Shown here piece by piece: positions 8,194-16,967 of a stretch of 64,000 nucleotides of DNA. Under the pieces are notes generated by a model, which saw nothing but the letters and a program-made list of their open reading frames with translations, was not told where the DNA came from and searched no databases. Source of the stretch: Testudinibacter aquarius (GTDB lineage: Bacteria; Pseudomonadota; Gammaproteobacteria; Enterobacterales; Pasteurellaceae); the NCBI RefSeq assembly GCF_004342725.1, contig NZ_SMCP01000002.1, forward strand, positions 301,026 through 365,025. The letters run 5' to 3'. The translations under genes were made by a program, and so were the position numbers. The number at the start of each line of letters is the position of its first letter. Positions within the stretch are counted from its first letter, which is position 1.

Positions 8194-10110
8194 ATGATTT
8201 TTTTTACTGATCTTACTTTGAAGCGCGGACTGACCACGCTGCTCGAACATGCTAACGCGACGATTAATCCAGGACAAAAAGTCGGTCTGGTGGGCAAAAA
8301 CGGTTGTGGTAAATCCTCTTTACTTTCCTTACTTAAAGGCGAGATGAGCAGCGAAGGCGGTGAGGTCAAATTTCCGTCAAATTGGTCATTGGCATGGGTT
8401 AATCAAGAAACCCCAGCGTTGGACATCAGTGCATTGGATTATGTGATTCAAGGTGATCGGGAATATATTCAGCTGAGCCAAGAACTGACACAGGCAAATA
8501 TTGACAATGACGGCAACCAAATCGCACTGCTGCACGCCAAATTGGACATCATCGATGCGTGGACGATTCAGTCTCGTGCCGCCACCTTGTTGCACGGCTT
8601 AGGTTTTAAAAACGAACAACTGCAAAGTGCGGTCAAGTCGTTTTCCGGCGGTTGGCGGATGCGGCTGAATCTGGCGCAAGCGCTGATTTGTCGCTCTGAC
8701 TTGCTACTGCTGGATGAACCGACCAACCACTTGGATTTGGATGCCGTGATCTGGCTGGAACGCTGGTTGAGCCGCTATCCGGGCACATTGATTCTGATTT
8801 CGCACGACCGCGATTTTCTCGATCCGGTAGTGAGTAAAATTCTGCATATCGAACAGCAACAACTGAACGAATATAGCGGCGATTACTCCTCGTTTGAAGT
8901 ACAGCGTGCCACCAAACTGGCACAACAAAATGCGCTCTATCGCCAGCAACAGCAAAAAGTGGAACATCTGCAAAGCTATATCGACCGCTTTCGCGCCAAA
9001 GCCAGCAAAGCCAAACAGGCGCAAAGCCGGATTCGTGCACTGGAACGCATGGAACTGATCGCACCGGCGTATGTAGACAATCCGTTTAAATTTGAATTTC
9101 GTCCGCCGGTTTCATTGCCAAATCCGATTCTAAGCATGGAGAAAGTCAGTGCCGGTTACGCTGATCATACGGTGCTGCAATCAGTGAAATTGAACTTGGT
9201 TCCCGGCTCACGCATCGGCTTGCTTGGTCGTAATGGTGCCGGCAAATCCACCTTAATCAAACTATTAGCGGAAGAATTAGCACCGCAAAGCGGTATGGTG
9301 CAACTGGCGAAAGGGGTACAACTAGGCTATTTTGCCCAGCATCAATTGGACACGCTGCGCGCTGACGAAACCGCACTTTGGCATTTGGCACGCCTTGCGC
9401 CGCAACAGACTGAACAACAACTGCGCGATTATCTCGGTGGTTTTGCTTTTCACGGTGACAAAGTCAAACAGGCGGTGGACAGTTTTTCCGGCGGCGAAAA
9501 AGCGCGTTTGGTGTTGGCGCTGATTGTGTGGCAACGCCCGAATCTACTGCTGTTGGACGAACCGACCAACCATTTGGATTTAGACATGCGCCAAGCTTTG
9601 ACCGAAGCATTGGTCGATTATCAAGGCTCTTTGGTGGTGGTGTCGCATGATCGCCATTTGCTGCGCAACACCGTCAACGATTTCTATCTGGTGCACGATC
9701 ACAAGGTGGAAGACTTCAACGGCGATTTGGACGATTATCAAAAATGGCTGAACGACAATGCTAATCAAACTGTTGATAAAAGCGCTGAAAGTGCAGTTGA
9801 AAAAACAGAAAACTCACTCAACCGCAAGGAGCAAAAACGGCTCGAAGCGGAACTGCGGCAACAAAGTGCGCCGTTGCGTCAATCACTGCGCAAACTGGAA
9901 ACCCAGTTAGAGCAATACAGCGCACAATTAAGCGAGATTGAAAATCAGCTTGCCGACAGCGCACTTTATCAAGAAGAGAACAAAGTGCGGTTAACTACGC
10001 TGTTGGATCAACAGGTTAAACAGAAAAAAGCCTTAGAACAGGTGGAATTTGACTGGCTAGAGGCTCAGCAGCAGCTAGAAGAGTTGCTCAATCAAGCTGT
10101 GAACCTGTAA
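8194..10110 (+). CDS. yheS: ABC-F family ATPase YheS
   Basis: This cytoplasmic protein of 638 residues has two tandem ABC ATPase domains and no membrane segments, as in ribosome-associated ABC-F translation factors. Walker A motifs lie at 34-41 (GKNGCGKS) and about 345-352 (GRNGAGKS), signatures at 151 (SGGWRMR) and 432 (SGGEKAR), with Walker B LLLLDEPTNHLDL in both halves. The linker between domains (about 235-290) is long and charged, and the last ~100 residues form a Gln/Glu-rich coiled coil. Length and sequence match E. coli YheS. ABC-F proteins bind the ribosomal E site; the specific role of YheS is less well defined. The 3' end overlaps a convergent acetyltransferase gene by 23 bases. 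Confidence 0.93.
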   Translation: MIFFTDLTLKRGLTTLLEHANATINPGQKVGLVGKNGCGKSSLLSLLKGEMSSEGGEVKFPSNWSLAWVNQETPALDISALDYVIQGDREYIQLSQELTQANIDNDGNQIALLHAKLDIIDAWTIQSRAATLLHGLGFKNEQLQSAVKSFSGGWRMRLNLAQALICRSDLLLLDEPTNHLDLDAVIWLERWLSRYPGTLILISHDRDFLDPVVSKILHIEQQQLNEYSGDYSSFEVQRATKLAQQNALYRQQQQKVEHLQSYIDRFRAKASKAKQAQSRIRALERMELIAPAYVDNPFKFEFRPPVSLPNPILSMEKVSAGYADHTVLQSVKLNLVPGSRIGLLGRNGAGKSTLIKLLAEELAPQSGMVQLAKGVQLGYFAQHQLDTLRADETALWHLARLAPQQTEQQLRDYLGGFAFHGDKVKQAVDSFSGGEKARLVLALIVWQRPNLLLLDEPTNHLDLDMRQALTEALVDYQGSLVVVSHDRHLLRNTVNDFYLVHDHKVEDFNGDLDDYQKWLNDNANQTVDKSAESAVEKTENSLNRKEQKRLEAELRQQSAPLRQSLRKLETQLEQYSAQLSEIENQLADSALYQEENKVRLTTLLDQQVKQKKALEQVEFDWLEAQQQLEELLNQAVNL

Positions 10111-10594
10111 TCGGACGCCGTAAAGCAGAGCAAAGTGTACCGCGCCTGCTCATCACCATTTTACCCACTTCACAAAAACCGCACTTTAGATACAACTGAT
10201 AAGCGTGCTGGTTGGCAGGATTAACCGCCAGCACGATTTCATTGCAGCTGGGTGATAATTGTTGTGAGATAAACGGTTCCAACAATCCCGGTTGCATTAC
10301 AGTTTTCGCAATGCCTTGTCCTTGATAGTGAGGATTAACCGAAAAGGAGCGCAGCAAAATCGATTGCGGATTATGGGTAAATTCCAGTTTATCCACGCCG
10401 CGATCTAAAATGAAAAAGCCGACCACCTGTTGGTTTTTTAAAATGGAGACCGCAGTCATACTGCTTTCCAGCAGCAAGGTATGCCCATTAAACCATTGTG
10501 ACGGATCCGGCGCATACAATGCCTGCTCCGGCGGCAGTTGGTAGTGCACCAGCGCCTCAAAATGCGAAAAGCGGTATTTTTCAATACTAATCAT
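10088..10594 (-). CDS. GNAT family N-acetyltransferase
   Basis: A 168-residue protein with a GNAT fold. The acetyl-CoA binding motif A is visible at about residues 86-97 (VNPHYQGQGIAK), followed by the C-terminal AYQLYLKCGF element typical of the family. It probably transfers an acetyl group to a small molecule or protein amine; the substrate cannot be predicted. It is convergent with yheS, their 3' ends overlapping by 23 bases, and an uptake signal lies inside its coding sequence near 10180. Confidence 0.85.
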   Translation of the reverse strand: MISIEKYRFSHFEALVHYQLPPEQALYAPDPSQWFNGHTLLLESSMTAVSILKNQQVVGFFILDRGVDKLEFTHNPQSILLRSFSVNPHYQGQGIAKTVMQPGLLEPFISQQLSPSCNEIVLAVNPANQHAYQLYLKCGFCEVGKMVMSRRGTLCSALRRPITGSQLD

Positions 10595-10717
10595 AGTTAA
10601 TCCATTAAGCTATAAGAAATATTCTAACTATATGATAAATTAGGAAATTCGAATTGCTGTATTTAGCCACAAACTCCGTCTGGGCGCAATCAAAAGATTA
10701 AAAAATCGGCAAATATT

Positions 10718-11167
10718 TTAGGATCTGTCGATATTCAGCAAATGAGAAAAGTGATCGGTTTGAAAACCACGACTTAACATAAAGCGCCAAGCCTTTTGTT
10801 TCAGTACCGGCGTCCACTCTGTTGGCGTATGATCGCCATATTTTTTAGTAAACACCTGCTCGGCAAGCGCAAACCAGTCAATCTCATCCGTTGCCAGTTG
10901 TTGCGCAATCAGCGCTGTTTCAATCCCTTTTTGCTGCAACTCCTGCCGAATCCGCAACGGACCGTAACCTTTGCGGCTACGTGCCAGCACAAAGTGTTGG
11001 CAAAAGCGCTGATCGCTTTGCCAGCCTTTGCGCTGGCAGTGTTCGATCACCGTTTCAATTTCCGCTTCACTGAATGCCTTTGCCCGCATTTTCTGTTGAA
11101 TTTCATACACACTGTAATCACGGCGCGCCAGCAAATTAAGAAGGTAAGATAAGGCAATATTATTCAT
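10718..11167 (-). CDS. recX: Recombination regulator RecX
   Basis: RecX binds RecA filaments and limits recombinase and coprotease activity. The 149-residue protein shows the helical three-repeat pattern of the family: LARRDYSVYEIQQKM near the N-terminus, then FVLARSRKGYGPLRIRQEL in the centre and a C-terminal WRFMLSRGF. It is not next to recA here, and recA is not in the window. The start ATG is at 11167; no strong ribosome binding site is obvious. Confidence 0.92.
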   Translation of the reverse strand: MNNIALSYLLNLLARRDYSVYEIQQKMRAKAFSEAEIETVIEHCQRKGWQSDQRFCQHFVLARSRKGYGPLRIRQELQQKGIETALIAQQLATDEIDWFALAEQVFTKKYGDHTPTEWTPVLKQKAWRFMLSRGFQTDHFSHLLNIDRS

Positions 11168-11220
11168 AACACAAAGAGCGGTTGTAAGATGAGTTAATTT
11201 GTCTATTAAAACATATTTTT

Positions 11221-11253
11221 GCGCAAAGTGCAGTGGGATACCGCACTTTGTGC
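11221..11253. repeat. Hairpin made of an uptake signal and its degenerate inverted partner
   Basis: GCGCAAAGTGC pairs with GCACTTTGTGC (one mismatch) around an 11-base loop. The right arm contains a perfect uptake signal ACCGCACTT; the left arm is a one-mismatch copy. It lies downstream of glpC with no T-run, so any terminator function would be weak. Confidence 0.6.
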
Positions 11254-11272
11254 TCAGAAACTGCCGGTACTT

Positions 11273-12544
11273 TTACTGTCTAACTGGATTATCCAGCGCC
11301 ATCGCCAACAGGGTAATCGGGTGCAAGCATTGGCGACTGGTGGACATATCAATTTGCCATTTGCAGGTTTCACAATCGGAAACAATATAGTCAAACCCGC
11401 CCTGATCAATCTGTTGAAACAGGCCATTGCCAATGGCTTGTGCCGTGTCATAATTTTCCGCTTTGAAACCGTAAGTACCGGCAATGCCACAGCATTGTGA
11501 ATTGAGCATCACAATCTCCAATTGCGGAATTTTTCGCAATACTTCAATGGTATACGGCACCCAACCGCTCTTTTCCATATGGCATGCGGTATGATATGCC
11601 ACTCGCAGCGGCAGTGGTTTCAGCGGTAACGTTTTGCCTTGCTGCAACAGGGTGTATAAATAGCGTGTCACCAATTGAATATGCGACCGCACTTTGTGAT
11701 TGTCCAAGCCTAAAATATGTTGATACTCGTCACGCAGGGTCAAGGTGCAGGTGGAAGAGGTGCCGACAATATCCAATTTGCGCTCGCTAACCGTTTTTTC
11801 CAATTGTAGAAGATTAAACTCGGCTTGTTTCTTCGCCCGTTCTGGAAAACCGTTGACCATCAACGGCACGCCACAGCATTTCTCTTTTTCCAACAACAGC
11901 ACGCCGATATTCATTGCATTAAACACCTCAATCAGCTCTTTGCCCAAGGTCGGATTATTGTAATTGACATAGCAGCCATGATAGTAACCCACTTTTTCTG
12001 CATACTGCTGCTGCCTTTCCGCTACCTTGCCATACCACTGGCGGAAAGTACCGAATGAATATTTTGGCAGGCTGCGCTGTTTAGCCACTTTCAGGGTTTT
12101 ATCCAACAAGAAACGAGTGGCTTTCAAACCGGTCAATGCGTTGACCACCGGTGCAAACGGCGTGGAAAGCGATCCCATAATATCGGTGTTGCTTAACACC
12201 GCATCACGCAGTTTTTGAATTGCCGGTTTATCCTGTTTTTTGCTGTAACGATTTCTGGCACGCACAATAATATCGCCGATTTTGACATCGGACGGGCAAG
12301 CAACTTCGCAACGTTTGCAGTTGGTGCAATACTTCAACGCTTCATCATAAAATTCGGCACTTTTCAAACGCAAACGCTCGCCGTCAGGACCGGACTGTTT
12401 CGGTCCCGGATAGAACGGGTTATTGCGAGAAACCGGACAAACGGCAGTACAAGCTGTGCATTTGATGCAGCTTTCAAAACTGTTGTCTTGATGAATTTGG
12501 GTTTGCGTACGCTCTGCCTGTTGAATCAATTCCTGTAAATTCAT
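11273..12544 (-). CDS. glpC: Anaerobic glycerol-3-phosphate dehydrogenase subunit C
   Basis: GlpC is the iron-sulfur subunit that anchors the GlpAB dimer to the membrane and passes electrons to the quinone pool. I place the start at the ATG at 12544, preceded by GGAGAAAAG and overlapping the glpB stop by four bases (ATGA); this gives 423 residues. Two ferredoxin-type [4Fe-4S] motifs lie at Cys26-29-32-36 and Cys73-76-79-83. Two CCG domains follow with Cys-Cys-Gly at 223-225 and 351-353, as in heterodisulfide reductase-type proteins. It is the last gene of the glpABC operon. Confidence 0.95.
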   Translation of the reverse strand: MNLQELIQQAERTQTQIHQDNSFESCIKCTACTAVCPVSRNNPFYPGPKQSGPDGERLRLKSAEFYDEALKYCTNCKRCEVACPSDVKIGDIIVRARNRYSKKQDKPAIQKLRDAVLSNTDIMGSLSTPFAPVVNALTGLKATRFLLDKTLKVAKQRSLPKYSFGTFRQWYGKVAERQQQYAEKVGYYHGCYVNYNNPTLGKELIEVFNAMNIGVLLLEKEKCCGVPLMVNGFPERAKKQAEFNLLQLEKTVSERKLDIVGTSSTCTLTLRDEYQHILGLDNHKVRSHIQLVTRYLYTLLQQGKTLPLKPLPLRVAYHTACHMEKSGWVPYTIEVLRKIPQLEIVMLNSQCCGIAGTYGFKAENYDTAQAIGNGLFQQIDQGGFDYIVSDCETCKWQIDMSTSRQCLHPITLLAMALDNPVRQ

Positions 12545-13821
12545 ACGCTTTTCTCCTGCAAAATTCGATCTGCTGCTGCCAAGGCAGTCACCACCGCCAC
12601 CCCGGAACCACAACCTTGGTGAATGGCATCATAACCGCCCACCACCGCGCCGATCGCATATAAATTATCGATCACCGTCTGTTGTTTCATCGCTTGGCAA
12701 TGGGCATTAATTTTAGCACCAAACTGTTGATAAGGCTGAGCAGCGGCAAAACGACGATGAGTCCACTGGCTGCGCTGTTGCTGGCTAAACAGATCGAGCC
12801 CGAAAATCGGTTCGACAATCTGATCAAATTCAGCAACCAAACCGTTACTGAAAAAACTGCCGCTTGCCAACACATAATGATCGGCACTCAGCGCTACCTC
12901 TTCGTTCAAGCGGGTATAAAGTGCGGTTACACGGTTTTCGTGCATCTCGGCACGCAGGACACTGTCGCCTTTCATCATAATTCCACCGGACTGTTCAAAG
13001 GCTTGTTGCAATAAACGGTGTTGGCGAATGCCCAGCAATGAGGGTGGCAAGGTTGGCAGTTCAAACAGTTTGATGCCGCAAGCTTGTTGTAACTGTTTTA
13101 AAAAGTCATCATTATCCAAACCGAAACACGCCGGCAAAAACACCATGGTTGCCCCTTGCGCTGCTTTTTTCAGTTCAGCCACCAACTGCTGAAAATTCAG
13201 TTTGTGCTCTAACGCCTGTGAAATATTGATGCTGCGAAATTCACGGGCATCGTTACGCAGGTGATCCAGCTCCGGAATATGCAGATAATCAAAATGAATC
13301 TGCCACTGTTGAAAGTGCGGTAGCTGCTGCATATTGTCGCACAGCAGTTGCGGCTGAAAATCGTTAAACCCTTCGATGCCCAATACCGCCACTTTCTGTG
13401 GTGATAAGATTTTGTCAACCCAGTCAAAGGTCGGCACACTGGCAGGCGAAAGCCAGGTCGGACGCAATGCACCCAGCGGTGTCAAACGCAGATGGTTGTG
13501 TTGCCCACCACGCACTAAATTCAACTTCAGCGCTGCGGCAAGCCGTTCAAATTGTGCCGCTTTCGCCAGTACGGTCTCCGCCCCTAACAGGCTGTAGGGA
13601 TGCTGCGGCTGTTGCTGAGCCAGTTGCACTAATCCTTGCGCTGCATATTGTACGTTTTCACCGTTTGGCAGTTGGTTTAACAAATCCAGCGAACCGGAAG
13701 AAAAATCCAGTGCGCTCTGTCCATTGCTGACCATGGCACAGCGCTGGCCACTTTGTTGCAGACGGATGCCACAAATCAGCCCAGCCAAGCCGCCACCGAT
13801 AATTAAGCTATCAAACTTCAT
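12541..13821 (-). CDS. glpB: Anaerobic glycerol-3-phosphate dehydrogenase subunit B
   Basis: GlpB is the FAD/FMN-type flavoprotein subunit of the anaerobic G3P dehydrogenase. The N-terminal dinucleotide-binding motif GGGLAG is at residues 9-14. I chose the ATG at 13821 because the flavin fold starts immediately after it; an upstream in-frame extension to 13869 would lie wholly inside glpA. The resulting 426 residues fit the family. The start overlaps the end of glpA by 11 bases and the stop overlaps glpC by four, so the three genes are translationally coupled. Confidence 0.94.
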   Translation of the reverse strand: MKFDSLIIGGGLAGLICGIRLQQSGQRCAMVSNGQSALDFSSGSLDLLNQLPNGENVQYAAQGLVQLAQQQPQHPYSLLGAETVLAKAAQFERLAAALKLNLVRGGQHNHLRLTPLGALRPTWLSPASVPTFDWVDKILSPQKVAVLGIEGFNDFQPQLLCDNMQQLPHFQQWQIHFDYLHIPELDHLRNDAREFRSINISQALEHKLNFQQLVAELKKAAQGATMVFLPACFGLDNDDFLKQLQQACGIKLFELPTLPPSLLGIRQHRLLQQAFEQSGGIMMKGDSVLRAEMHENRVTALYTRLNEEVALSADHYVLASGSFFSNGLVAEFDQIVEPIFGLDLFSQQQRSQWTHRRFAAAQPYQQFGAKINAHCQAMKQQTVIDNLYAIGAVVGGYDAIHQGCGSGVAVVTALAAADRILQEKSV

Positions 13822-15478
13822 TGTTGTCGGTTCCTTGTAGTTGTTGTGGTGTCGGCAGCGGCACATCATTCAGCCCCAGTAAGCCATAATAAACCCATGA
13901 GGTAAATTCCGCTTCACGCAACGCATCGCCCCAAGCGATCGGTTCAATCCCGCGCCAGCGCTCTTCCATAAAAGAGGCCAGTTGCTGGGTGGATTGCTGC
14001 GGATTGGCGACTTTAAAGCGTGCCATCAGCCCGGCAGCACGGCAGGCACATAGTTCACCTTGGCAAGTTCCCATCCCGACTCGGGTGCGGCGGCGCAAGT
14101 CAACCAGATTATTGACTTTTAATTCATCAACCGCATAGCGTACTTCACCGGCAGTCACCGCCTCACATTCGCAAATCAGGCTGCGATCCAGCCGCTCTTT
14201 TTCCAACAATGCACTGGCACGAGAACCATGACGATATACCGCTGAAACTCGCAGCGGCGTCGGCAGTGAAAAGATTTTTTGATGCGTTTCGACCGCACTT
14301 TCATTCGAACCGGGCAATGCAAGCTGTGCGGTGCTGCAAAGTGCGGTTTTGTTGAGTTTTTTACAGGCGAGATCGGTCGCCCATTCTGCCATCAAACGAT
14401 AGGTGATCAATTTGCCGCCGGTAATGGTGATAAAGCCGTCCAAACCGTCGCGTTCAGCGTGATCGAGCAACACAATGCCACGGCTGACATTACGCCCCGA
14501 CGGATCATCATCGGTTGCCACCAGCGGACGCACCCCGGCATAAGCACGCAACACCCGAGTATGCCGTAGGCTAGGCGCCAATTTTTCGCCCTCACGGATC
14601 AAAATATCCACCTCTTCCGGTGTCACCTGCATATTATCAATTTGATCGTAGGGAATTCGGCTGGATGTGGTGCCGATAACGCTGATGGTATCGCCCGGCA
14701 CTAGAATATCGGCATCAGCAGGCTTGCGACAACGGTTGATCACCATGCTGTTTAAACGGTGTCCCATCACTAACAAGGCGCCTTTTGCCGGGAACATTTT
14801 GATTTTCAGATCGGCATATTCGGCAATGCCTTGTCCCCAAATCCCTGCGGCATTGATCACCACCGGTGCAAAAAATTCTCGTTCGATTTTATTTTTATGA
14901 TCAAAGGCTTTAACACCGATGACTCGACTGCCTTCACGGATCAACTGTCGCACTTCGCAATAACTGAACACTTGGGCGCCACGCTCTTTGGCATCCAGCA
15001 TATTGGCAGAAGTTAAACGGAAAGGGTCGATGCTGCCATCCGGCACCACAATCGCGCCGATTAAATTTGGGTTGACCGACGGCTCCAAGCGACGTGCCAA
15101 TGCCGGCTCAATTTGCAAAGCATCAATCCCGGCTTGTTCACAGGCTTGCAAAAACGGCTGTTGAAAGCTTAAATCATCTTCCGGCAGGGTGATAAACAGC
15201 CCTTTGCAATCGTCAATACAGTGTCTGGCGATTCGTTTTAGAATATTATTTTCGTCAATACACTCTTTTGCCGACTCCGGATCATTCACCGCATAACGAC
15301 CACCACTGTGCAGCAAACCGTGGTTACGCCCGGTCGCCCCGGTGGCAATATCACGCCGTTCCAACAGCACCGCACTCAATCCGCGCAAGCTGCAATCACG
15401 GGCAATTCCCGCGCCGGTCGCGCCGCCACCGATGATGATCACATCGCTATGTGAACGACAAGTAGACGTTGCGTTCAT
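13811..15478 (-). CDS. glpA: Anaerobic glycerol-3-phosphate dehydrogenase subunit A
   Basis: GlpA oxidises glycerol 3-phosphate to dihydroxyacetone phosphate. From the ATG at 15478 the protein is 555 residues; a GTG four codons upstream at 15490 is possible, but the GTGGGG there is better read as the ribosome binding site. The FAD-binding motif GGGATG is at 17-22 and the FAD-dependent oxidase core extends to about residue 370. A C-terminal BFD-like [2Fe-2S] domain has four cysteines near 436, 438, 472 and 477. It is the first gene of glpABC, preceded by a GlpR-type operator. Confidence 0.96.
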   Translation of the reverse strand: MNATSTCRSHSDVIIIGGGATGAGIARDCSLRGLSAVLLERRDIATGATGRNHGLLHSGGRYAVNDPESAKECIDENNILKRIARHCIDDCKGLFITLPEDDLSFQQPFLQACEQAGIDALQIEPALARRLEPSVNPNLIGAIVVPDGSIDPFRLTSANMLDAKERGAQVFSYCEVRQLIREGSRVIGVKAFDHKNKIEREFFAPVVINAAGIWGQGIAEYADLKIKMFPAKGALLVMGHRLNSMVINRCRKPADADILVPGDTISVIGTTSSRIPYDQIDNMQVTPEEVDILIREGEKLAPSLRHTRVLRAYAGVRPLVATDDDPSGRNVSRGIVLLDHAERDGLDGFITITGGKLITYRLMAEWATDLACKKLNKTALCSTAQLALPGSNESAVETHQKIFSLPTPLRVSAVYRHGSRASALLEKERLDRSLICECEAVTAGEVRYAVDELKVNNLVDLRRRTRVGMGTCQGELCACRAAGLMARFKVANPQQSTQQLASFMEERWRGIEPIAWGDALREAEFTSWVYYGLLGLNDVPLPTPQQLQGTDNNEV

Positions 15479-15556
15479 AAAAATCCCCACTATAAAAATT
15501 CGAATACGAAATTTGCTATTGAGAATTTTAACCTACCGTGTCACTTTTTGCCATTC

Positions 15557-15576
15557 AATGTTCGAAAACAAACATT
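15557..15576. promoter_or_regulatory. GlpR-type operator upstream of glpABC
   Basis: AATGTTCGAAAACAAACATT is an imperfect 20-base palindrome closely matching the GlpR repressor consensus (WATGTTCGWTAWCGAACATW). It lies about 80 bases upstream of the glpA start, suggesting repression relieved by glycerol 3-phosphate. The glpR gene is not in the window. Confidence 0.75.
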
Positions 15577-15648
15577 AAAATTAGGCTTCGATCACAATTT
15601 ATTAGTTAAACCACCACTTTTTTGCGCTATTTTAGTAACGTTGTTGTA

Positions 15649-15944
15649 GGGTCTGTTGATTCTTTGTTTATATTTTGAGTTGTCGTTTAAAATGAGCACA
15701 ATCTAGGCGTAAGCCGAAATCAATAGTGGGACTATTGATGAGGGTTACAACGACGAGTGTGCTCATTTTAAACACAATCCGTAGGACTATGGCTATTTTT
15801 TGCCATTACTTTTCGAACTACAGCGGCGTTAAAAGTCGTTCGTTTAGAATGACTAAACTTCACAACTTTTGCCTTATTTATTTGCAAAAAGAGTGGCGAA
15901 AAATAGTCTATAGCTCAAATTATAAACAAAGAATCAACAGACCC
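15649..15944. mobile_element. MITE-like inverted-repeat element, copy 1 (296 bp)
   Basis: The element begins GGGTCTGTTGAT and ends with its exact complement ATCAACAGACCC; the terminal repeats extend about 22 bases. It is flanked on both sides by TA (15647-15648 and 15945-15946), suggesting a TA target duplication. Internally it has a perfect 16-base inverted repeat (15685-15700 with 15758-15773), within which sits a 9-base hairpin (15719-15727 with 15731-15739). The right half has a second imperfect inverted repeat (about 15784-15812 with 15886-15914). No transposase is encoded. It ends 13 bases from the rsmD stop codon. A near-identical copy lies at 20250-20530. Confidence 0.85.
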
Positions 15945-15957
15945 TAATAGCGGTCGT

Positions 15958-16581
15958 TCAATCAGCGGTTTGATACAAACGAAAACAGACTTCACCGCCG
16001 ATTTTTTGTTTTAACAAACGCCACGTCACCGGCACTTGCAGTATTGCCAACTGCTTTTCAGTTTCGACATAAACCAAAGCCCCCGCAGCCAGCCAACCAT
16101 TACTCTGTAGCAGTTCAATCGTCGGTGCAATCAATTGCTGTTGAAATGGCGGATCCAAAAACACAATATCAAACGGCAGCTGAGAATTGCCTTGCGCCAA
16201 CAGTTGCAAAGTATCGCCCTGAGTAATCAAACCACGCTGACATTCCAAACGCTGTAAATTCTGCTGCAACTGTTTGACCGCACTTTTATCCTGCTCAAAA
16301 AACTGCACTGCACTTGCCTGACGCGAAAGTGCTTCAAACCCCAGGCTACCACTGCCGGCAAAACAGTCCAGACAACGAGCGCCGACAATATACGGCATCA
16401 GCCAGTTAAACAGGGTTTCCTTGATCCGATCGGTAGTCGGGCGCAAACCTTGACTGTCCAACACCGGTAATTTGCGTCCACGCCATAGCCCGGCGATAAT
16501 TCTGACCTCACCTTTTTGGGATTTGTTATTAGCTTTATTCGGTTGTAACCTCTGATCAGCAATTCGCCGGTGTTTTTTCAT
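15958..16581 (-). CDS. rsmD: 16S rRNA (guanine(966)-N2)-methyltransferase RsmD
   Basis: RsmD methylates G966 of 16S rRNA on assembled 30S subunits, using SAM. The 207-residue protein has the conserved RGRKLPV and LRPTTDRIKETLFNW near residues 34-60, the SAM-binding DCFAGSGSLGFEALSR at 72-87 and the catalytic DPPF at 143-146. The N-terminal 25 residues are basic and more variable, so the start (ATG 16581) is less certain than the core. The gene appears to be transcribed alone. Confidence 0.94.
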   Translation of the reverse strand: MKKHRRIADQRLQPNKANNKSQKGEVRIIAGLWRGRKLPVLDSQGLRPTTDRIKETLFNWLMPYIVGARCLDCFAGSGSLGFEALSRQASAVQFFEQDKSAVKQLQQNLQRLECQRGLITQGDTLQLLAQGNSQLPFDIVFLDPPFQQQLIAPTIELLQSNGWLAAGALVYVETEKQLAILQVPVTWRLLKQKIGGEVCFRLYQTAD

Positions 16582-16967
16582 AGTCTATTTTTCCAACATT
16601 GATTTGTGTATAGTGTATGTTATTTCCGAACAAAATGGGATTGTTGATCGATACACTGAAAACGAAATTCGGCACGAAGGGTTTCTCTGCACATCTTTTC
16701 CGTTATAATTTTGTTGTTCAACGTTTATTTTTTAGCGATTATTTTTAACTTTATATTTTTAGGGTCTGTTGATCTTTGTTTATAATTTGAGCTACAGACC
16801 CTAAACACGGCAATCTGAATTTTATGCGTGCTTCCAGCCGACACACTCTCTGTAAAACACCATTAACAAAGTGCGGTTTTTCCTGCGCCATAAAGGTAAT
16901 CTCAGAATCCTGTGCCATTTCAACACAACATGCGGAAAACAAATCCGCTCAACATTAATTAACGCTT
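16582..16967. other. rsmD/dusA divergent intergenic region
   Basis: This 386-base stretch has no credible ORF. It contains a 40-base remnant of the MITE family at 16762-16801 and an uptake signal AAGTGCGGT at 16869-16877. The promoters of rsmD and dusA must lie here, but I see no clear consensus boxes. Confidence 0.6.
16762..16801. mobile_element. Internally deleted MITE remnant (40 bp)
   Basis: The first 33 bases (GGGTCTGTTGATCTTTGTTT onward) equal the complement of the right end of the 281-base copy at 20250-20530, and are followed directly by the outer bases CAGACCC of the opposite end. TA flanks both sides (16760-16761, 16802-16803). This is what internal deletion between the terminal repeats would leave. 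Confidence 0.75.

Larger units (their letters stand above)
15479..15957. other. glpA upstream region and MITE copy 1
   Basis: This gene-free stretch lies between glpA (start at 15478) and rsmD (end at 15958), both on the minus strand. It holds the glpABC leader with a GlpR-type operator, one half of a CRP-like site near 15590-15597 (GATCACAA), and a 296-base inverted-repeat element (15649-15944). A 73-codon ORF inside the element is not credible as a gene. Confidence 0.7.

Noticed and set aside
12545..12613. N-terminal extension of GlpC
   Set aside because: The extension lies within glpB; the ATG at 12544 has a good ribosome binding site and a four-base stop-start overlap.
15726..15947. 73-codon ORF inside MITE copy 1
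   Set aside because: It lies entirely within the inverted-repeat element, is broken in copy 2 and resembles no protein; it is a by-product of the repeats.
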